Below, piece by piece: positions 9,893-22,717 of a DNA stretch of 64,000 bases. The DNA is from Pyricularia pennisetigena (taxonomy: Eukaryota > Ascomycota > Sordariomycetes > Magnaporthales > Pyriculariaceae). How positions within the stretch are numbered: position 1 is the first letter of the stretch; each line of letters begins with the position of its first letter. A program made the position numbers and the translations under genes. The DNA is taken from assembly GCF_004337985.1 (NCBI RefSeq), contig NW_021940927.1:62001-126000 (forward strand). The letters are read 5' to 3'. Below the pieces are notes generated by a model. The model did no database searches and was not told where the DNA came from. It worked only from the letters and a program-made list of their open reading frames with translations.

Positions 9893-11370
9893 TCACTTAT
9901 TTCCCGTATTGTTACGGATGTTGGTGTACCTTGAAGCAGGGTAGGACAGAAGATTTTCGGAACTTTCAAGTTTTTCGAGCCATCTAGCCATATTCACGAC
10001 AATACTATCAGCACCAGCTTTATCTTGTGAAGCTTCCCAGAACATAACTCCCCCCAGTTGCTTTTCTGTTAGATAATGTGATTTTTCTTGAGCTGATTGG
10101 ATGTTATCGTACGATATAAGCTGACCAGTTGATTTATCAAAGCTATACGCTGCTTTTGCCAGATTATCATAATAGACCGTGGCCCCAGGGAGAGGCAAAT
10201 CTTTATAAAACCAGACACCCGCCTCGAAAGAGCCGTTGATCGAAGCGATGTAAGGCTCGCCAAGCCCACTTGTTTTATCAAATGACCGTCCATATAAGGG
10301 CAGGCCGATCACTACCTTCCCTGATGGTATCCCTTGTTTCATATAGTCTGTTACCGCAATGTCAAGACTAGCCTTTATACTTAAAGGAACTGACGATGCC
10401 GGGTACACGTTGGCTTGATGCCCCGTTGAGGTGTCCCACGTGCCAGCAAAGTCATAGCCCATAATGGACCAGAAGTCTATTTGAGTATCCATCGCAGTGA
10501 AGTTGAATGCAGCGTAGTTTTTGGGGCCTGCAGGTCCGGCAAAACTAAGTAAGAAGCGGTAGCCGGGCGCGTTCCGGGCAGCATAGTCGTCAAGGCCCTT
10601 GCGCAAATCAGTCAACAGCTTTACGCAATCTGTGTTGGAAGCTTTGTCGTTTGGGTACTCCCAGTCGATTTCAATTCCATCCATTCCCCAATTTCCCATG
10701 AGTTCGACTGCGGATGAAACGAAAGCCGCCCGCTTGACAGAATCGGAGGCCACGGGTCCGAACTTTTGTGACCACCCGTAGCCCCCGACTGCTAGGAGAA
10801 CCTTCAAATTGCGATTCTTTTGCTTCATCATATAAAGCTGTTCCACAAGGCCATGGGCTTGCTCTTCGTTATTCTCCTTGCATGTAACAAAAAGGTTATC
10901 AGGGGTGTAGTCGTCAAAGACTTTTTGGGTGTCTGCGAAAGGGTCAGATGAAATGCTTGTTTGTCTTTGTTAGCTTGAGCATCTACGTTAGGAATGATCA
11001 GTTCCGAGACTTACACAGTCCCGTTTTCAAGAATATCTGCAAAAGCATATTGGATATGAGTGATGGAATCTACGGGAACTTGACTGGATATAAACTTGAC
11101 TGCATATATGCTCCAGTTCGTAACATATAGAACGCTGCGATACCCAAATGTTGACGATATTTTGCCTTCATTAACAGTTGCAGATCGATCAGGGAAAACG
11201 GCAGAGCCATTAACAAGCTCCACCTCGGCATTGGTGTCACAAGTCAAGCCAGTTGCCCTGGGGATGTTTTTTATTAGTAGAGAATCAGCCTCCTTCCGCG
11301 ACGAGCGCTGGACATGACCAGCTAGCACCACTGCTGATAAATTGAGCAAGAAAACTAGAGCCCTCATCAC
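9893..11370 (-). CDS. Secreted GH18 chitinase (class V type), two exons, 472 aa
   Basis: Hydrolyses beta-1,4-GlcNAc links in chitin, outside the cell. Exon 1 is 11370-11015 and exon 2 is 10955-9893; the 59-bp intron has a GTAAGT donor, and the joined frame reads through. The start gives a signal peptide (ALVFLLNLSAVVLAG). GH18 landmarks in order: YVTNWSIYAVKF (first barrel strand), HIQYAFADI, SSDPFADTQK, VLLAVGGYGWS, the active-site strand DGIEIDWEYP, SIMGYDFAGTW, GLPLYGRSF and GGVMFWEASQD (last strand). The catalytic Glu and the preceding Asp are present, but the first Asp of the DxDxE core is Glu (EIDWE), an uncommon change that may lower activity. No chitin-binding module is seen. Length fits endochitinases with a propeptide. 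Confidence 0.95.
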
Positions 11371-14300
11371 AAATGCTGTGGCGATAAGTCTAATGACTGA
11401 ACATGTTCAAGAGTTCTGTGCCATTTATAGGGCACATTGAACAGGGTCCGCCATAATCAGCTCTGTAGTGGCCATGACCTGCATTCAGTAAGACAAGGCA
11501 GAATTCCTAAAGGCTACCCAGCCAAGAAAAACCAAAAGCCAATTATTTCGTTAACCAAGGTTAGTTGCAGAAATCAGCCCGTAAAGACTAGCACTTTTTG
11601 AACGGCTACAACCCTTCCTGGGATGGGCTAAAGCAGTTAATGCGGGCCACTCACGAAGCCAAACAAGCGTTGATTGAGGAAACGGCTATATAACAACAAG
11701 AAGAATTCGTCAAAAATGCGCTGTATAGGGATAGAATTCGGGCTGTTTAACCTTGGCGGAATACCAACGTCATGCCCAACGGTATTCAAACACAACAGAA
11801 GAGGTATTTGGAGGACCTTGGTTTTACCCGGAGAACGTTCCAGCAGTCAGGGAACGCCCTGCGAAAAGGGAAAAGACCAATTCACAAGGTTCACAGTCAT
11901 TGTTCGTCGATAAAGGGCCAATTTCAGCCGGAATTATGAGCACCCAGATCAATATTACCGTAGATGCCGACTCTCCCTGTTCTTTCAGCATATGCGTATC
12001 ACGGTCCTCGCAGTCAGCCTCACCTACCGCCCCAGGCAGACCCTCCAAGCCGTTCCTACGCTGTATATTATTAGAAATACCCTCCCCCCTTCAAAGTGAA
12101 GACAATATACTGGCTAAAGATCAGTCCTCGCCACCAATACCGGGTGGTAGAAGATACGAGTTGGAACTACCCGAGTCGCTTTGTAACCGCTTGGGCGGCC
12201 AGAAACCGGCGATTGAGCAAAAAATCCAAAAGATAGGTATCTACAACAAAAATCACAGCTTCAATTTATCTACAAATTTGACCTTTTCCGTTGTTGTGAT
12301 ATTGATATATGGAAACGAACTTCTGTGAGTTACATAGCGTGGATATTCCTCAAAGCTATTACAGTCAAGGTATCGAGTAGCCTGTCCTTATGGTAAAGTA
12401 CAGTGGGTTGAAGCAACTGAGCGTCTGACTGGGTAAATGGGGATTCTCAATTACTGGGCTGAAGTTATGATCAATTCCTGAGGAGGTAGTAAAGTTGACT
12501 GCTGCTGAGCAATCCAAGGCTAAGTCTATTTACACAGTTAAGAGTGCGTCCTTATGTAGACTATGCTCCAGTGTGATCACTGTGATCACCTCATGATGTC
12601 AATGATCACAGAGTCCTGCTCACTTGGATCACTTCATGATCCTAATGGTCGCTCTCTTGGCAATCATAAGGGGTCACGTGACTCCTTCCTTAGGTAATCC
12701 TGGTGTCGTGGTTGGTATTCCATCTCTGGGTGAATTTCGTCGAGAGGGTTGTGACCCCACCTGGCCTCCCTGGTACCGACCCAACCCTCTGCTCGTAACA
12801 AACGCACAGTTTGAGCTCTTCCGCTTGGCAACCTGTGGAGTGTGTGGATGTGCTTCGCTATCAGGGGGTCCTGGGCAGCGTGGATGTTTGAGCCTGTTCG
12901 TACTTTTCCATTGGCAGTCCTCCCGCTTTTAGTACATAAACTCAATGTTTAAAATGTGGGGACAGCCTGGTGCTACTTGACTCTACTTAACAAGGTTAAA
13001 AAGATCCTGGAACTCTTGGTCACGAAAAGCAAACAGGTCCATTCCCATGGCAGGCCCAGGAAACTATGGACGCCAAATCTGGGCGAGTTACACCGAAATT
13101 CACCAAAACAACCTTACGACGTGCAACTGACAATTAATGGCGTTCACGGAGTTCAAGTCTCAAGTTCCGCCGATATTCGTACGCGTTGAAGCGGCTTCAA
13201 CGAACGTGATATATTGTCTTTGCCAATATTCCAAACTGCTTTTGACAAAGCTTTGTATATATAAGTTAGAAAGCACAGTGTTCCATCGGAGCTCACTGAA
13301 TTTGCTTCTTTAAGCTTTTGAAATGCAGTTTTCCCTATTTTGTCTGTTGCTGACAATAGTAGAAGGTATACGCCACTTGGAGGCTTGCAATGCCAGGCCA
13401 CCTAGCACGGTGCCCTGCTTTAGGTATGTCTAACGTTGGAACACATATGCGATGTGAGTTAACACTTTGAAAAGCTGTTCACTTGGCATCGCGGCACACA
13501 GTAACGGTTCTGCTTCAGTATCTTCCACACCCTTGCCAACGTCAGTAAAAGCCATGAAATACTGCACGACTGTATACATGAGAAGCTTACCCGTTGTAAC
13601 AAAGCACATATTATTACAACCACACACAACACTGGAAACGATCGATGGAACCTCACATACCATTGTCCCTTTTGCCACAAGTAGTGGCCCGTGCTAGTTG
13701 AGTCTGGGTGCGTCAAAACAAGGGTTATAAGCGGGACCGGGGAGACCAGATAGAGTCGTCCTACACTTGCCCAGGAGAGATATCCCCGACGGAACCCAAA
13801 ATTATGTACTGTAGGGAAGGAAAACCTTGTAGGACGCCAAGGACAGGGATCGTTTGGAATATGGTCGGGTCATACTGCTTGTAGATGTGCAATGTGTAAC
13901 TAATCAATACTTTGTTATACATGATCGCGAAAGCAATTGGAAAAGCTCAGTCCAAACCCTTCACGCTTGTGAATCCCATGTACCTTACTCAATTTGGAAT
14001 GTACTCCTCCCTTTCGATTGCCGCCCCACTTCATCGTCAGCTGCAATTGTGACCATACTACCTACCTTACGTCCTCGTATCCGTAACATGAACTCCACTC
14101 ATCCAGGTAATTCAATGAACCAACAAGGCAGTGGACCCATATAAAGAACATAAAAAACAGTGGTTTGGGTGGCTTCCTGTCAACTGAGCGAATACCATAC
14201 GGGCTGGCGATCTTTTACCACATCGGGCCAGCAATTCGCGGATCTTTCGCATCAAAGATGCGAAACGGCGCAGAGGCAGGTAAGATTCTTAAACCTGGTT

Positions 14301-14420
14301 GTTCTTGAGACTATGCGAAGGGCGCTGACCGGTCTAAATTAGTCGTCCAAGGGACTGACTGTGGACCTAAAGTGATTGGCCGTATGATGAAAGGGGGAGC
14401 AAGATGGTTTTTTAGGCGGC
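11371..14420. other. Long region without a supported gene
   Basis: Contains a copy of the TGTTACCATCAAGG-type repeat at about 12358-12560, followed by TGATCAC palindromes to 12625. A plus-strand ORF at 11753-12328 (191 aa, non-ATG start) follows stop-interrupted coding-like sequence (QLMRATHEAKQALIEE at about 11640) and may be a decayed gene. Reverse ORFs at 13153-13716 show no domain. Confidence 0.45.
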
Positions 14421-14602
14421 TGTTGATAGGTGTTTTGTAGATCTTAAGATCAGTAGAACAGTTTTCTAGAGGATCATAACTATCGTCTTGTATTCATCTG
14501 TCTCTTCTACCTTACAGAGGAGGAGGGAGCTGTCAAATGGCCTTCCTCTAAATAGGTATCCTTGAATCACGTGTTGAGTCCATAGGATGACTCATGTGAC
14601 CA
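14421..14602 (+). repeat. Solo LTR, TGTTGATAGG...CATGTGACCA, 182 bp
   Basis: Same length and ends as 42297-42478, about 80% alike by eye (shared GAGCTGTCAAATGGCCTTCC-like core). No clear target duplication. The LINE relic begins directly after it. Confidence 0.75.
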
Positions 14603-14603
14603 G

Positions 14604-15950
14604 TTGAGGGCTCTGGCTTGGGCAAACGTAGGCAAAAGACAGGTGCCACACCTCAGCCTGCTGGAACTATGCCACCAACAATGGGTAGATATTATTAACA
14701 TACAAGAGGCGGCGTGCTACCTGGGAACGAGGACCCAGACGCATCCCGGCTATGACATTTTCGCACCTATAAACCACTGGAACGCTACAAGCTGGGATGA
14801 GTTTGTGGCAATACGGCTCCGGGTGCTCACCTACTTCCGGAAAAAGGCGGGACTGCGGGTCGTTCAACGTCGACCGACACAAACGCAGAATGCGCTCTGG
14901 CTGAAAATCAATAGGATTCGAATGATGCACGTTTACCGTGACGTTTTAAACACAGAAATGCTGGACCTGGTATGCGGCACGGAGATAACGGGACCTGCGG
15001 TTGTAGGGGGAGATTTTAACCTTATTGCGCAGGCGTACGAGCCGAACCGTTCTGACGCGCGAGGAGGGAGAGAACTTACCCGGTGGGCCGAAGGGAGCGG
15101 GATGGCATTCACTGGAGGAATCGACGTCCCTACATATTAGGCAGGGGGGGGGGGTGCTCGATATGGCTTTTTCCAACATACCCTTCGCCATTACAAAGGT
15201 TGCCGAGGATTTATATACCGGATCGGACCATTAAACGTTACGACAAATCTCCCGACCAAAGGCAAGCGATATTTTGAGCCCATAAACTACGTGATTGGAG
15301 AAAACAAGCTCGAAATGTTCCGGAATTTGGTGTGCGTCGGTATAGCTTCATTATTCGACCCCGAGCGCTACAAAAGGAAGTGCTAGGCTGCTTTTCCAAA
15401 GATGACGACCTAAAAGAGGATCCGCTCGACGGCTGGGTCCAAAAGTAAGCGGAGATACAGTGGGATACAGCAATCTCTGCGGAGGAGGCGGAAAAGCCCT
15501 GCATCGGGGCGCAAAGCACGTCTCCAGGTACTGGCGGCATTACAGTCCAGCTGCTCACAGCCTGCTGGACAGTTCTCAGTGAGCCGGTCCGCAAACTTTA
15601 TCAGCGGTGTCTGGAGCTCAGCTGGTACCCAACACCGTGGAAGCGGGTAGAGGTCGTTATGCTCCCTAAAGTAGGAAAAAAGACAAAACTAGAGTAAGGT
15701 CATGGCGAACAATCGCCCTGCTCTCGTGTATAGGCAAAGGCTTGGAGAGAATCTTCGGCAGACGCATAGCCTAGGCGGCACTCCAACACGGAATCTAAAG
15801 CCCAGCACACGGAGAGGCGCTCCCACGCAGGTCTGCAACAAATCTCATTTGCGTCCTTACGCACGATATAGAAATGGCTTTGGCGGAGGGGAAAGCGGTT
15901 ACATGGCAGATATAATAATAATCGTTCTTCAGCCTTTAAGGAAATGACAT
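14604..15950 (+). pseudogene. Decayed Tad-type LINE ORF2 (endonuclease plus start of reverse transcriptase)
   Basis: The first ORF (14604-15140) is an AP-endonuclease domain aligned with the right-edge LINE: WANVGKR, HLSLLELCHQ, THPGYDIFAP, VLTYFRKKAG, GGDFNLIAQAYEPNR. After a stop, the frame continues (VLDMAFSNIPF, LYTGSDH). At 15615-15770, in shifting frames, the RT entry motif is readable (WKRVEVVMLPKVGKK, then TIALLSCIGKGLERI). Many stops and shifts: a fossil, with no palm motifs seen. A G run (15143-15154) lies at one break. Confidence 0.85.
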
Positions 15951-16930
15951 GACATTTGCCTTCATTTGCGTGTAAGCAAGTGAAGAAAAGTGTAACAATT
16001 CTCCATGTCATGGTAGAATGTATCGTCATTCTAGCACAGTAATTAGTTCGGGGCGCATCAGACCTTCAATGTCGCTCATGATTTGCCGACCGAGGATTAT
16101 GGCGAGAACAGCTTGCGCAATGTTGACTCTCGGGCAGGCTCACTGGCAACGGGGCTTGTGTGTCCAGACGATAGATTTGGCCTTTGTGGGTAACCTGGCG
16201 AATATGGGTCTGGACCTAGTGCCTGAGGCTGCATCATTGGCGCAGCCCTATCCATACGTGAGATACTCAGAACAGTAACCTTCCTGGCCTGGCATGCTTA
16301 CATTACTGGCTGTTTACGGTCAAATATGCCTAACGCTCGTCTGTGTCCGCACCCATTATACTTATTCCAACTGGATGTCATCAATGAGTTATTTTCTTCG
16401 CTGCTTATGCCGTTCTGGATATTGCCCTTGCTAGCCCACCCATCTCAGTCTTGACTCATTCTAAGTTAGTCAATCGTGCTTGCCACTGAGCATTTCCTAC
16501 AGGCTGTTGTAAGTGAGGAATACCATTCCGATTGGGTGCCTCTGCTCACCAAAAAGGCTATAGTGCTAAAGTCTGCCAATTTGTGGTGTGTCCCGTGGTG
16601 CCATTATTTATCTTGGCTTACCGCAGGCCCACTGCCATGAATTCGTTCTCTTTCACCGTTCTTTCAAACCTTCCAACGTCCCCAGCGTCCCTCTCCGACA
16701 GAGAGGTTTCATTTTTTACGGCAGAATTTTTCACTCTGCCCGCTCTCTTGCTGCCCCCACCCATAGAGCATTCGCCTTTCGGTCAGCTACAATTACAAAT
16801 ATACCGGCGTTCGTTCCGAATTTAGAGCACAGGTGCAGCACAAGGAAAGGAAAGGAAACGGTGGGCCAGGAAGGTTGAGCCTCTATAACTACGTCTTGTA
16901 TACCTTCACCCCTGTCTACCATCCTTCACA
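15951..16930. other. No gene supported; includes an inverted duplicate of about 27150-27378
   Basis: About 16160-16445 is the reverse complement of 27150-27378 (CCATACGTGAGATACTCAGA is shared), 11 kb apart in inverted orientation. Nature unknown. Confidence 0.6.
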
Positions 16931-17095
16931 ATGCGCTTCTTGATTGCCGCCGCGGCCTGCACAGTAGTCACCACGAGCGTCCAGCCAAGAACATGGTCGC
17001 TGTTAGGCTGCGAGGCGACGGCCACGATAGCGGCTGTTCGTTATTTGTCCTCCGGGCCGTACGGTATACTAGAACCTGCTCAGTATCTCCTGTAG
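16931..17095 (+). CDS. Possible small secreted peptide, 54 aa
   Basis: Not recognised. ATG in a good context (CACAATGC) opens MRFLIAAAACTVVTTSVQ, a plausible signal peptide with a probable cleavage before the Q-P. The remaining 36 residues have one Cys (LLGCEATATIAAV). The stop is followed by sequence that could be an intron, so this may be the first exon of a longer secreted protein. Could also be chance. Confidence 0.3.
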   Translation: MRFLIAAAACTVVTTSVQPRTWSLLGCEATATIAAVRYLSSGPYGILEPAQYLL

Positions 17096-18401
17096 GTCAG
17101 TTCTTGATATGCTGGCAAGGCGCTGCTTGCCAGCATATATCGCCCTGGACATGGTATTGAGTGATTTTCACCCGGGTTCCATCGTCCACGGTCTCTACTG
17201 AAATAGCTCCTGTCATGCAGAGTGGTAAAATCTGCGGCGCCAAATTCACAGACTCGCACCCAGGCAGTGTTGACTTGATCGCATGCAACAGCCTTGGGCT
17301 AGATCTTGTAAATTTTGTAGATTTTCTACCAAGCTTTGTGTCGCCCTGTCTCTGCTGTTGCTGCTAAGGTGGGCCCGAACCTTGTCCATTTGTTCAAAGA
17401 CCCAAGTCCTACTTTTGCTACCAGAACGGATTGGGTCTACAACGGTCTGTTTTAGCAATCTCGACGTCAAGGTAACAGTTCGTTTAGATTTCCCGATAGA
17501 ACTTCTGGTAGAGGATCAGAAACTTCCCAAGTGCATGTATGTATTCACAGTATGTAAGCTTTCGCGCCTGATTTCAGGATCTCCGGCCTTGCACAAGCTT
17601 GGCGGCCACGTTTGATCCAGTGTTGTTGCTCAGGGTCGGGCGCCTTCCAGGAGCTATCTATCATACACCACGCCTTTCTCACTTTCCCTACAGTCTGTCA
17701 ATCCCACTGGTACCAAGCGCCCGCGCCATTCCTCAATAGTGTTAAGGTCAGGGTACCGTGCCTGTCATTCAGCTTAAAGGGGGCGTGCGGTGTAGGCGAC
17801 TTTTAGCTATCTTGGGGTGGCTAAGCATTTTGGTGACAGAAGAACTATGCCGGGCAGGGACTGCTCGAGTTGCGCCACTGGATTGGGTACTATAACCTTT
17901 GACCACTTTCTTGCTTATTAGGTTGGAAAGTCCCCTCTATATAACCTAATCTTTGCCGCACTGCAGTCATGAAGTGCTAGCTAACTCTATAAATGCCGAT
18001 TATGGTGAATACTGACTTCGTCGCTGGCCATAGCGGCTTTACCATGTAGGTAGACAAAACACGATGCCCTGTCTGATAGCCTCCAGCATGAGGGTTCTAC
18101 CTCTCAATACCTATCATCTGTCCTGGTCTCAAACGCCAGTTTCTCCCATTTGGATTGACGTAGGCCTGTTTTGGCGCTTCGCGATTACCTACTACACTAG
18201 GATGCAGGTAAAAGCGGGTGCTACCAAGCCGCATGTTCCTATACCAGGTAAGCAACCAACAAACCAAAAGTCAAAGGCATAAGTGGCTGATTAAGCTACT
18301 TAGGATTGGGGGTGAAGTTGACCCTGACTTTTCTGAGGGTTAGGTTTTCCGACGGGCTCGTTAGCAACCTGAATGCCGTCATCCGGAAACTTAGCTTCCA
18401 A
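17096..18401. other. No gene supported
   Basis: Short ORFs only. 17161-17367 (plus) and 17246-17470 (minus) overlap without recognisable domains. Confidence 0.45.
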
Positions 18402-18924
18402 CTATGAGATCTGGAGATTTTTCAGGAGCTTGCCGCTTATCAAATCCCGAGCGCGGCTCTTGCCGTCCTCGAAGCGACAGGAACCGCAACTCTCGCTCTC
18501 TATGTGGTTAACGAGCCCGCCGACTGTCTTGAACCCTGTGTGACATGGGAGCTGGGGGCAATGGTAAGTGCGTTGCCGATCTATAGGCAAACACAGTTTG
18601 TCAGCAATTGTTTTCTTTTATGAGTGTGTGCCAAAAACCTACGCGCGGGTGAACTCAGATGTTTTTTCAGGTGGGAGCTCTCGCGAAAGACCTTGTTGCA
18701 CAGACAACACTGACTATCATCAGTAGCCTCGTTGTGGGTGCGACCTGTCACTGTCTTTTCAACTGGGTTGGACGGCTAGATCAATTTCTTGGTGAGCTGT
18801 CTATGAGGCGCAGGACGGCGTAAAACGTATCCAGGTTGAGGAACTTGGCCTTGGGGCGCGTGCTGTTCTCGAGGTGATAGATAAGGCCGCTGGCTGTGGC
18901 GAGTTGAGCCTTGCAAAAAGGCAT
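18402..18924 (-). CDS. Fungal multi-C2H2 zinc finger protein, probably broken
   Basis: Minus strand. The 5' part (18924 down) reads MPFCKAQLATASGLIYHLEN then KAKFLNLDTFYAVLR, the first finger of a common fungal C2H2 family (CPFCKxxFxxASGLxHHLE). The 3' part reads CCLCNKVFRESSHLKKHLSS. It is then spliced over a 62-bp intron (18642-18581, GTAGGT...CTATAG, branch TGCTGAC) to YHCPQLPCHTGF, GLVNHIESESCG, the last finger plus its conserved SCRFE tail. Between the two parts the frame changes and stops intervene (18790-18770), so either a second intron is missed or the gene is inactive. Role inferred: nucleic-acid-binding protein of unknown target. Confidence 0.6.
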
Positions 18925-20317
18925 TGGGCCGGTTGGCTGCGGTGAACGCTCGACTTAAGATGCTGAGCACTGCTACTCAGTACACTTCTGCAGTATGGGA
19001 CGGGGCCTTTGTTTTAAGCAGCATTGGGATTGGTTGAGTGACAGATGTGAGGGCTCCTGGGCTGTTGACAAGATTGAGAGCCTTTAAGTCAATATTGACC
19101 TGTAAATTCTAGCCTCAAAGATATGCGTAAAAGCGGCAAGGCGCGAAAGCGCTCCTAGGGCCAAGTGGGAAAGCATTGACCTTCATGGTACGCAAAAAGC
19201 GAGGCAGCAAACGCCGGTAGATTTTGGAACACTATCGACAAAAAGCCAAATCACCGGAAAAAATAACATTCTAAAATATAAATGCAACAACGTGATCCTA
19301 TGCGCGATTGATCCCAATTGGGCCTGTTTTCATTTCAAATCCATTCAATTTGCTAGCTTAACCATTCAAATGACTATCCTTGGGTACAAATGCATCTTCT
19401 GCAAACGGATAAAGCCTGTGTATGATTTTCACTTTAGAGACAACCGAGGAGAGGTAACCCTGTTCGCCTGTTTAGGTTGTCATTCTGAGGGCTCCGAGAA
19501 AGACTGCATTGCCGTTTGTCCTTGTACCTTGAACACGTTCTCAGCGTGTCTGCGTACCTTTAAGAGCACTAACTCAGTCTGGCAAAATATGGCCTATATG
19601 ATCGCATTTAGAAACAATAAAGATACTGGAAGAGCCGGAAATCAAGATACTCAAAACAACTAACGTATAAAATTACGCCGCTTTTAATTCAAGTCTTCCG
19701 TACATGGTTTGTCGCTCACGTTAACAAAATTCATGGCAGGAGATGTATGATGCGTCTTCACAGGCAGACTTCTCCAAGGTTCTGGCTTCTGCAGACGGTG
19801 TCAAAGCACGGTTACAGAAACTGATAAGTCTGGGATCCGATATAGCGAACATGCGGTAGCGGTCAAGTAATGGTTTTATTCAGCCGACGTCGTATCAGGT
19901 CCAGCCGGCAAGTAATCGACATTTTTGTGTTTAGATTTTCACTTACAGCGAATATACAACTTCAACCAATCCTTTGCCTATGTTTAAATTGAACAATAGC
20001 TTAGGCTGCTAGGAAGCTTTTCGCCTGTCTTTTCAACGTGTTAGTTATGCAATAGTATAGTTTTAGTAGATCTCCCGCGATAATGTCTATGAGGCAAGCA
20101 AAGCTTCCGATGCTCGTGGTAGACTAGTAGATTTAGTTACCCGCTGCGTCTGATTGTTATATTCTAATATGACCAATGACCAATTCCATCGCTCAAAGCA
20201 TTCAAAGTTCTAATCTTCAGTGACAACAAACTGGGTCTAGCCGGGACCATGCTTGATCGTATCTGAGAAACAGAAAAGAAGCCGGTACAGACACACTTGA
20301 CTACGAAATATCGGATG
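18925..20317. other. No firm gene; weak Cys-rich ORF at 19292-19663 (+)
   Basis: The ORF begins with a conventional ATG at a later codon (MTILGYKCIFCKRIKP) and has CxxC pairs (CIFC, CLGC, CPC), which suggests metal binding, but no family is recognised. The rest is featureless. Confidence 0.35.
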
Positions 20318-20496
20318 TGTGACATTCAGACCCTGAGATGACCAGACCCTGACCCTGACCCCTGGCCAACGACCCACCAGGGTGACACCCTTCATCCGCG
20401 TCGTGTCAAGCTCAGCAACTTTGTTTGTTTCCTTTCCTCTCCTCAGACTAGAATCTTCATTAGTAGGTGCCAATAGACTAGCCCCTGGCCGTAACA
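20318..20496 (+). repeat. Solo LTR of the Ty3/gypsy element at the window start
   Basis: Aligns along its length with 927-1123: TGTGACA start, CCAACGACCCACCAGGGTGA, and GTAACA end. No internal element adjoins it. Confidence 0.85.
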
Positions 20497-20937
20497 ACGC
20501 TGAGTGCCAAAAGCGGATTTGCAACCAACATAGGCCTGAGAAGAGAGCTCGAAACCGAGGTGTGTTTCTCCATGCTAGCCATTGTTGCTTGGATTAGGTT
20601 GGTTCAAAGGACAAAAAGCAAGTTCTAGACGAAGCATATCCCATGTGGCTCTCAGGTTACTAAAACAAGCCAGACGTTTCTCTGCTTTGCTGCACGTATT
20701 GTCGTCAGTGGCCCCTGTCCAACATTCCTCCAGATGCAACTTAATGGGCAAAACAGAACTGCAAAGGGACTTTGAGATATCGTATTGGCTGAGCTTGTGC
20801 CTTCTTATCTAGACCCTGCCAAGACAGATTACTCAAGTAATGCTCTACAAATAGTCTCTACATTCACCACCGAGCGGTTATATCTTCTTGGGCAAAGAAC
20901 ATCGGCTAGTAGATATCGTAGCCCCACCGAGCTACAA

Positions 20938-21835
20938 ATGGTACCTTTCATCAAATTCAACATGTCACTTCCCGAGATCAGGAGCATTGCATCTCAGCAA
21001 GATATGCTAAGTATAACAACTTCGAATGAGAATTTTCCAGGATGCATCAGTACGGAAGGGGAAAGGCTGGAAGGCTTGGTAACACAAGTATGAAACATAT
21101 ACTGTAATAACCTAGCTGATTATCGCTGACATAAGTGGTTTTCTAGCTCATCTGTCTTTTCTGGGCCAAGGTCAAGTCCTCCAAATCTGATCAGGCCGAC
21201 GAAATACTCAACCCGATGCAGCTTTCAGAGGAGTTTCGTGGACTGACCCCTCCGCCTGAGTTCAGAAAAAAGGTCCACGAGAGTCTCTCAATGATGAAAC
21301 TTGACATAAACGTTGTTCTGTTAGCGCTCTTGTTCATCTATCGCCTTGGGGTTAAATCGAAGCGTCTTGATGTGAGAGAAGGCAGAAGTGAGCTTCTGCT
21401 CATAGCACTCATCATTAGCAGCAAAGGTAAGTTATGGACTACATTGACCTCGTAGGAAGGTGGGCTAGTTGAGAATGTGCTAATTCCATGGCTTGAGCAG
21501 TACTCAAAGATAATGTCTGGAGCAACATGGCCTGGGCGACGACTTCAAAAATCCACATTAAAGAAATTAACGCTCTGGAGATCAATTTGCTGTCTGCAAT
21601 GGAATATAATTTGTTTGTCACTAGGGAACAGTGGGTGCGGTGGTCAGGTGACCTTGCCAGATTTTGGAATGCTAGTGAACGGATCGCTGTTCATGAAGCT
21701 GGAATACAAGGCTGCAAAATGCGTTCTGTTCGGCCTGCAGCAGCTAACGGGTTCTTAGTGAATGTCGACGAGATGTCAGGAAAACGACTTTGCAGCGACG
21801 AGTCTCACCCAGGAACTCAAAAAAAGCAGCAGTGA
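20938..21835 (+). CDS. Pho80/PCL-type cyclin, three exons, about 254 aa
   Basis: Such cyclins bind and activate a Pho85-type kinase. Exons 20938-21087, 21147-21426 and 21501-21835 join in frame; introns are 59 and 74 bp with GTATGA/GTAAGT donors and TAG/CAG acceptors. The cyclin box spans roughly residues 60-205. The helix with LSMMKLDINVVLLALLFIYR, then LLLIALIISSK and VLKDNVWSNMAWA, are followed by INALEINLLSAMEYNLFVTR and WVRWSGDLARFW. This layout (SK-lxD-xxxNxxWa, then El-xxE) is diagnostic of the PCL group. The start is uncertain: a stop precedes in frame at 20773, and the ATG at 20938 is the first good one. The C-terminal tail is short and charged. No internal breaks. Neighbours are repeats, so it is an isolated accessory copy. 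Confidence 0.8.
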
Positions 21836-22717
21836 TACTAAGCCTGAAGCTTTTTAGCATCTACATGATGTCGTAGACTCGTATGTAACTACTTTTCTTT
21901 TGAAAGCTAACATTCGGTGTCCAAAACCCGCTGGACGTCAATTGCTATTTTCGCCCCCCCCCCCCCCCCCCACTTTCTGCTTTGTTCACTTTCTGCTACA
22001 GTAGACACTACGGTCCACAACACCAGCTACAACTATGGCGCTGCAAATGGACGCGGCACGGCGTGTACTGCTTCGAGACCCATTATCCCTTAAAAGCCAA
22101 CTGGTAGCCTTGAAAGCTTCGTGCTGAATCGAAACCGTTCATAGAATACGCCTTACGAGACCGAATTTAAAAGTTTTTATTTGCAAAGTACGTTGTCTTG
22201 GCAGGCACTGTTTGATAGCAAAAATATGTGTTACGACCAGGGCAATCACAGAATGGGAGCTAGTTTTTAACACCCATCGATGTAGATTTTACTATAAGGG
22301 AAGTAGACAAGGACGCCTGAGTTTGGAACAAATTTGACTTTGCTACCTTGCCCATAGAGCAGCTTTAATAACCTAGGCCCAGTCGGCAACTTCTTTTCCA
22401 TCTCCATCATTTCACTTTGAGCTTTGAAGCCTTTTTCCATCCCCCCACTAACCATAAGAGACGCCATTATCGACCAGAATCTGCACAATCTCTTTGTGGC
22501 CTTTAGATGAAGTGGCAAAAAGAGCGTTTCCGTAGATGACGTTGCTTGCCTCAGTGTGCCGGGTCAGACTAAATATTGCCCGCCTCGTATGAAAGTGACC
22601 GGTTTGCACACAATCACACATCCCAGCCTAGCCTGGCTCTTATATAGGTCAGCTCTGATCTCTGATTGAGTATGATTCAAGGGTAGTCATGTAAATCAAG
22701 CCAAAATCCCACCAACA
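21836..22717. other. Non-coding; 18-nt poly-C tract at 21954-21971
   Basis: The C18 run is prone to length error. No gene recognised; 22229 has a TGTTACGACC LTR-like start. Confidence 0.5.
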
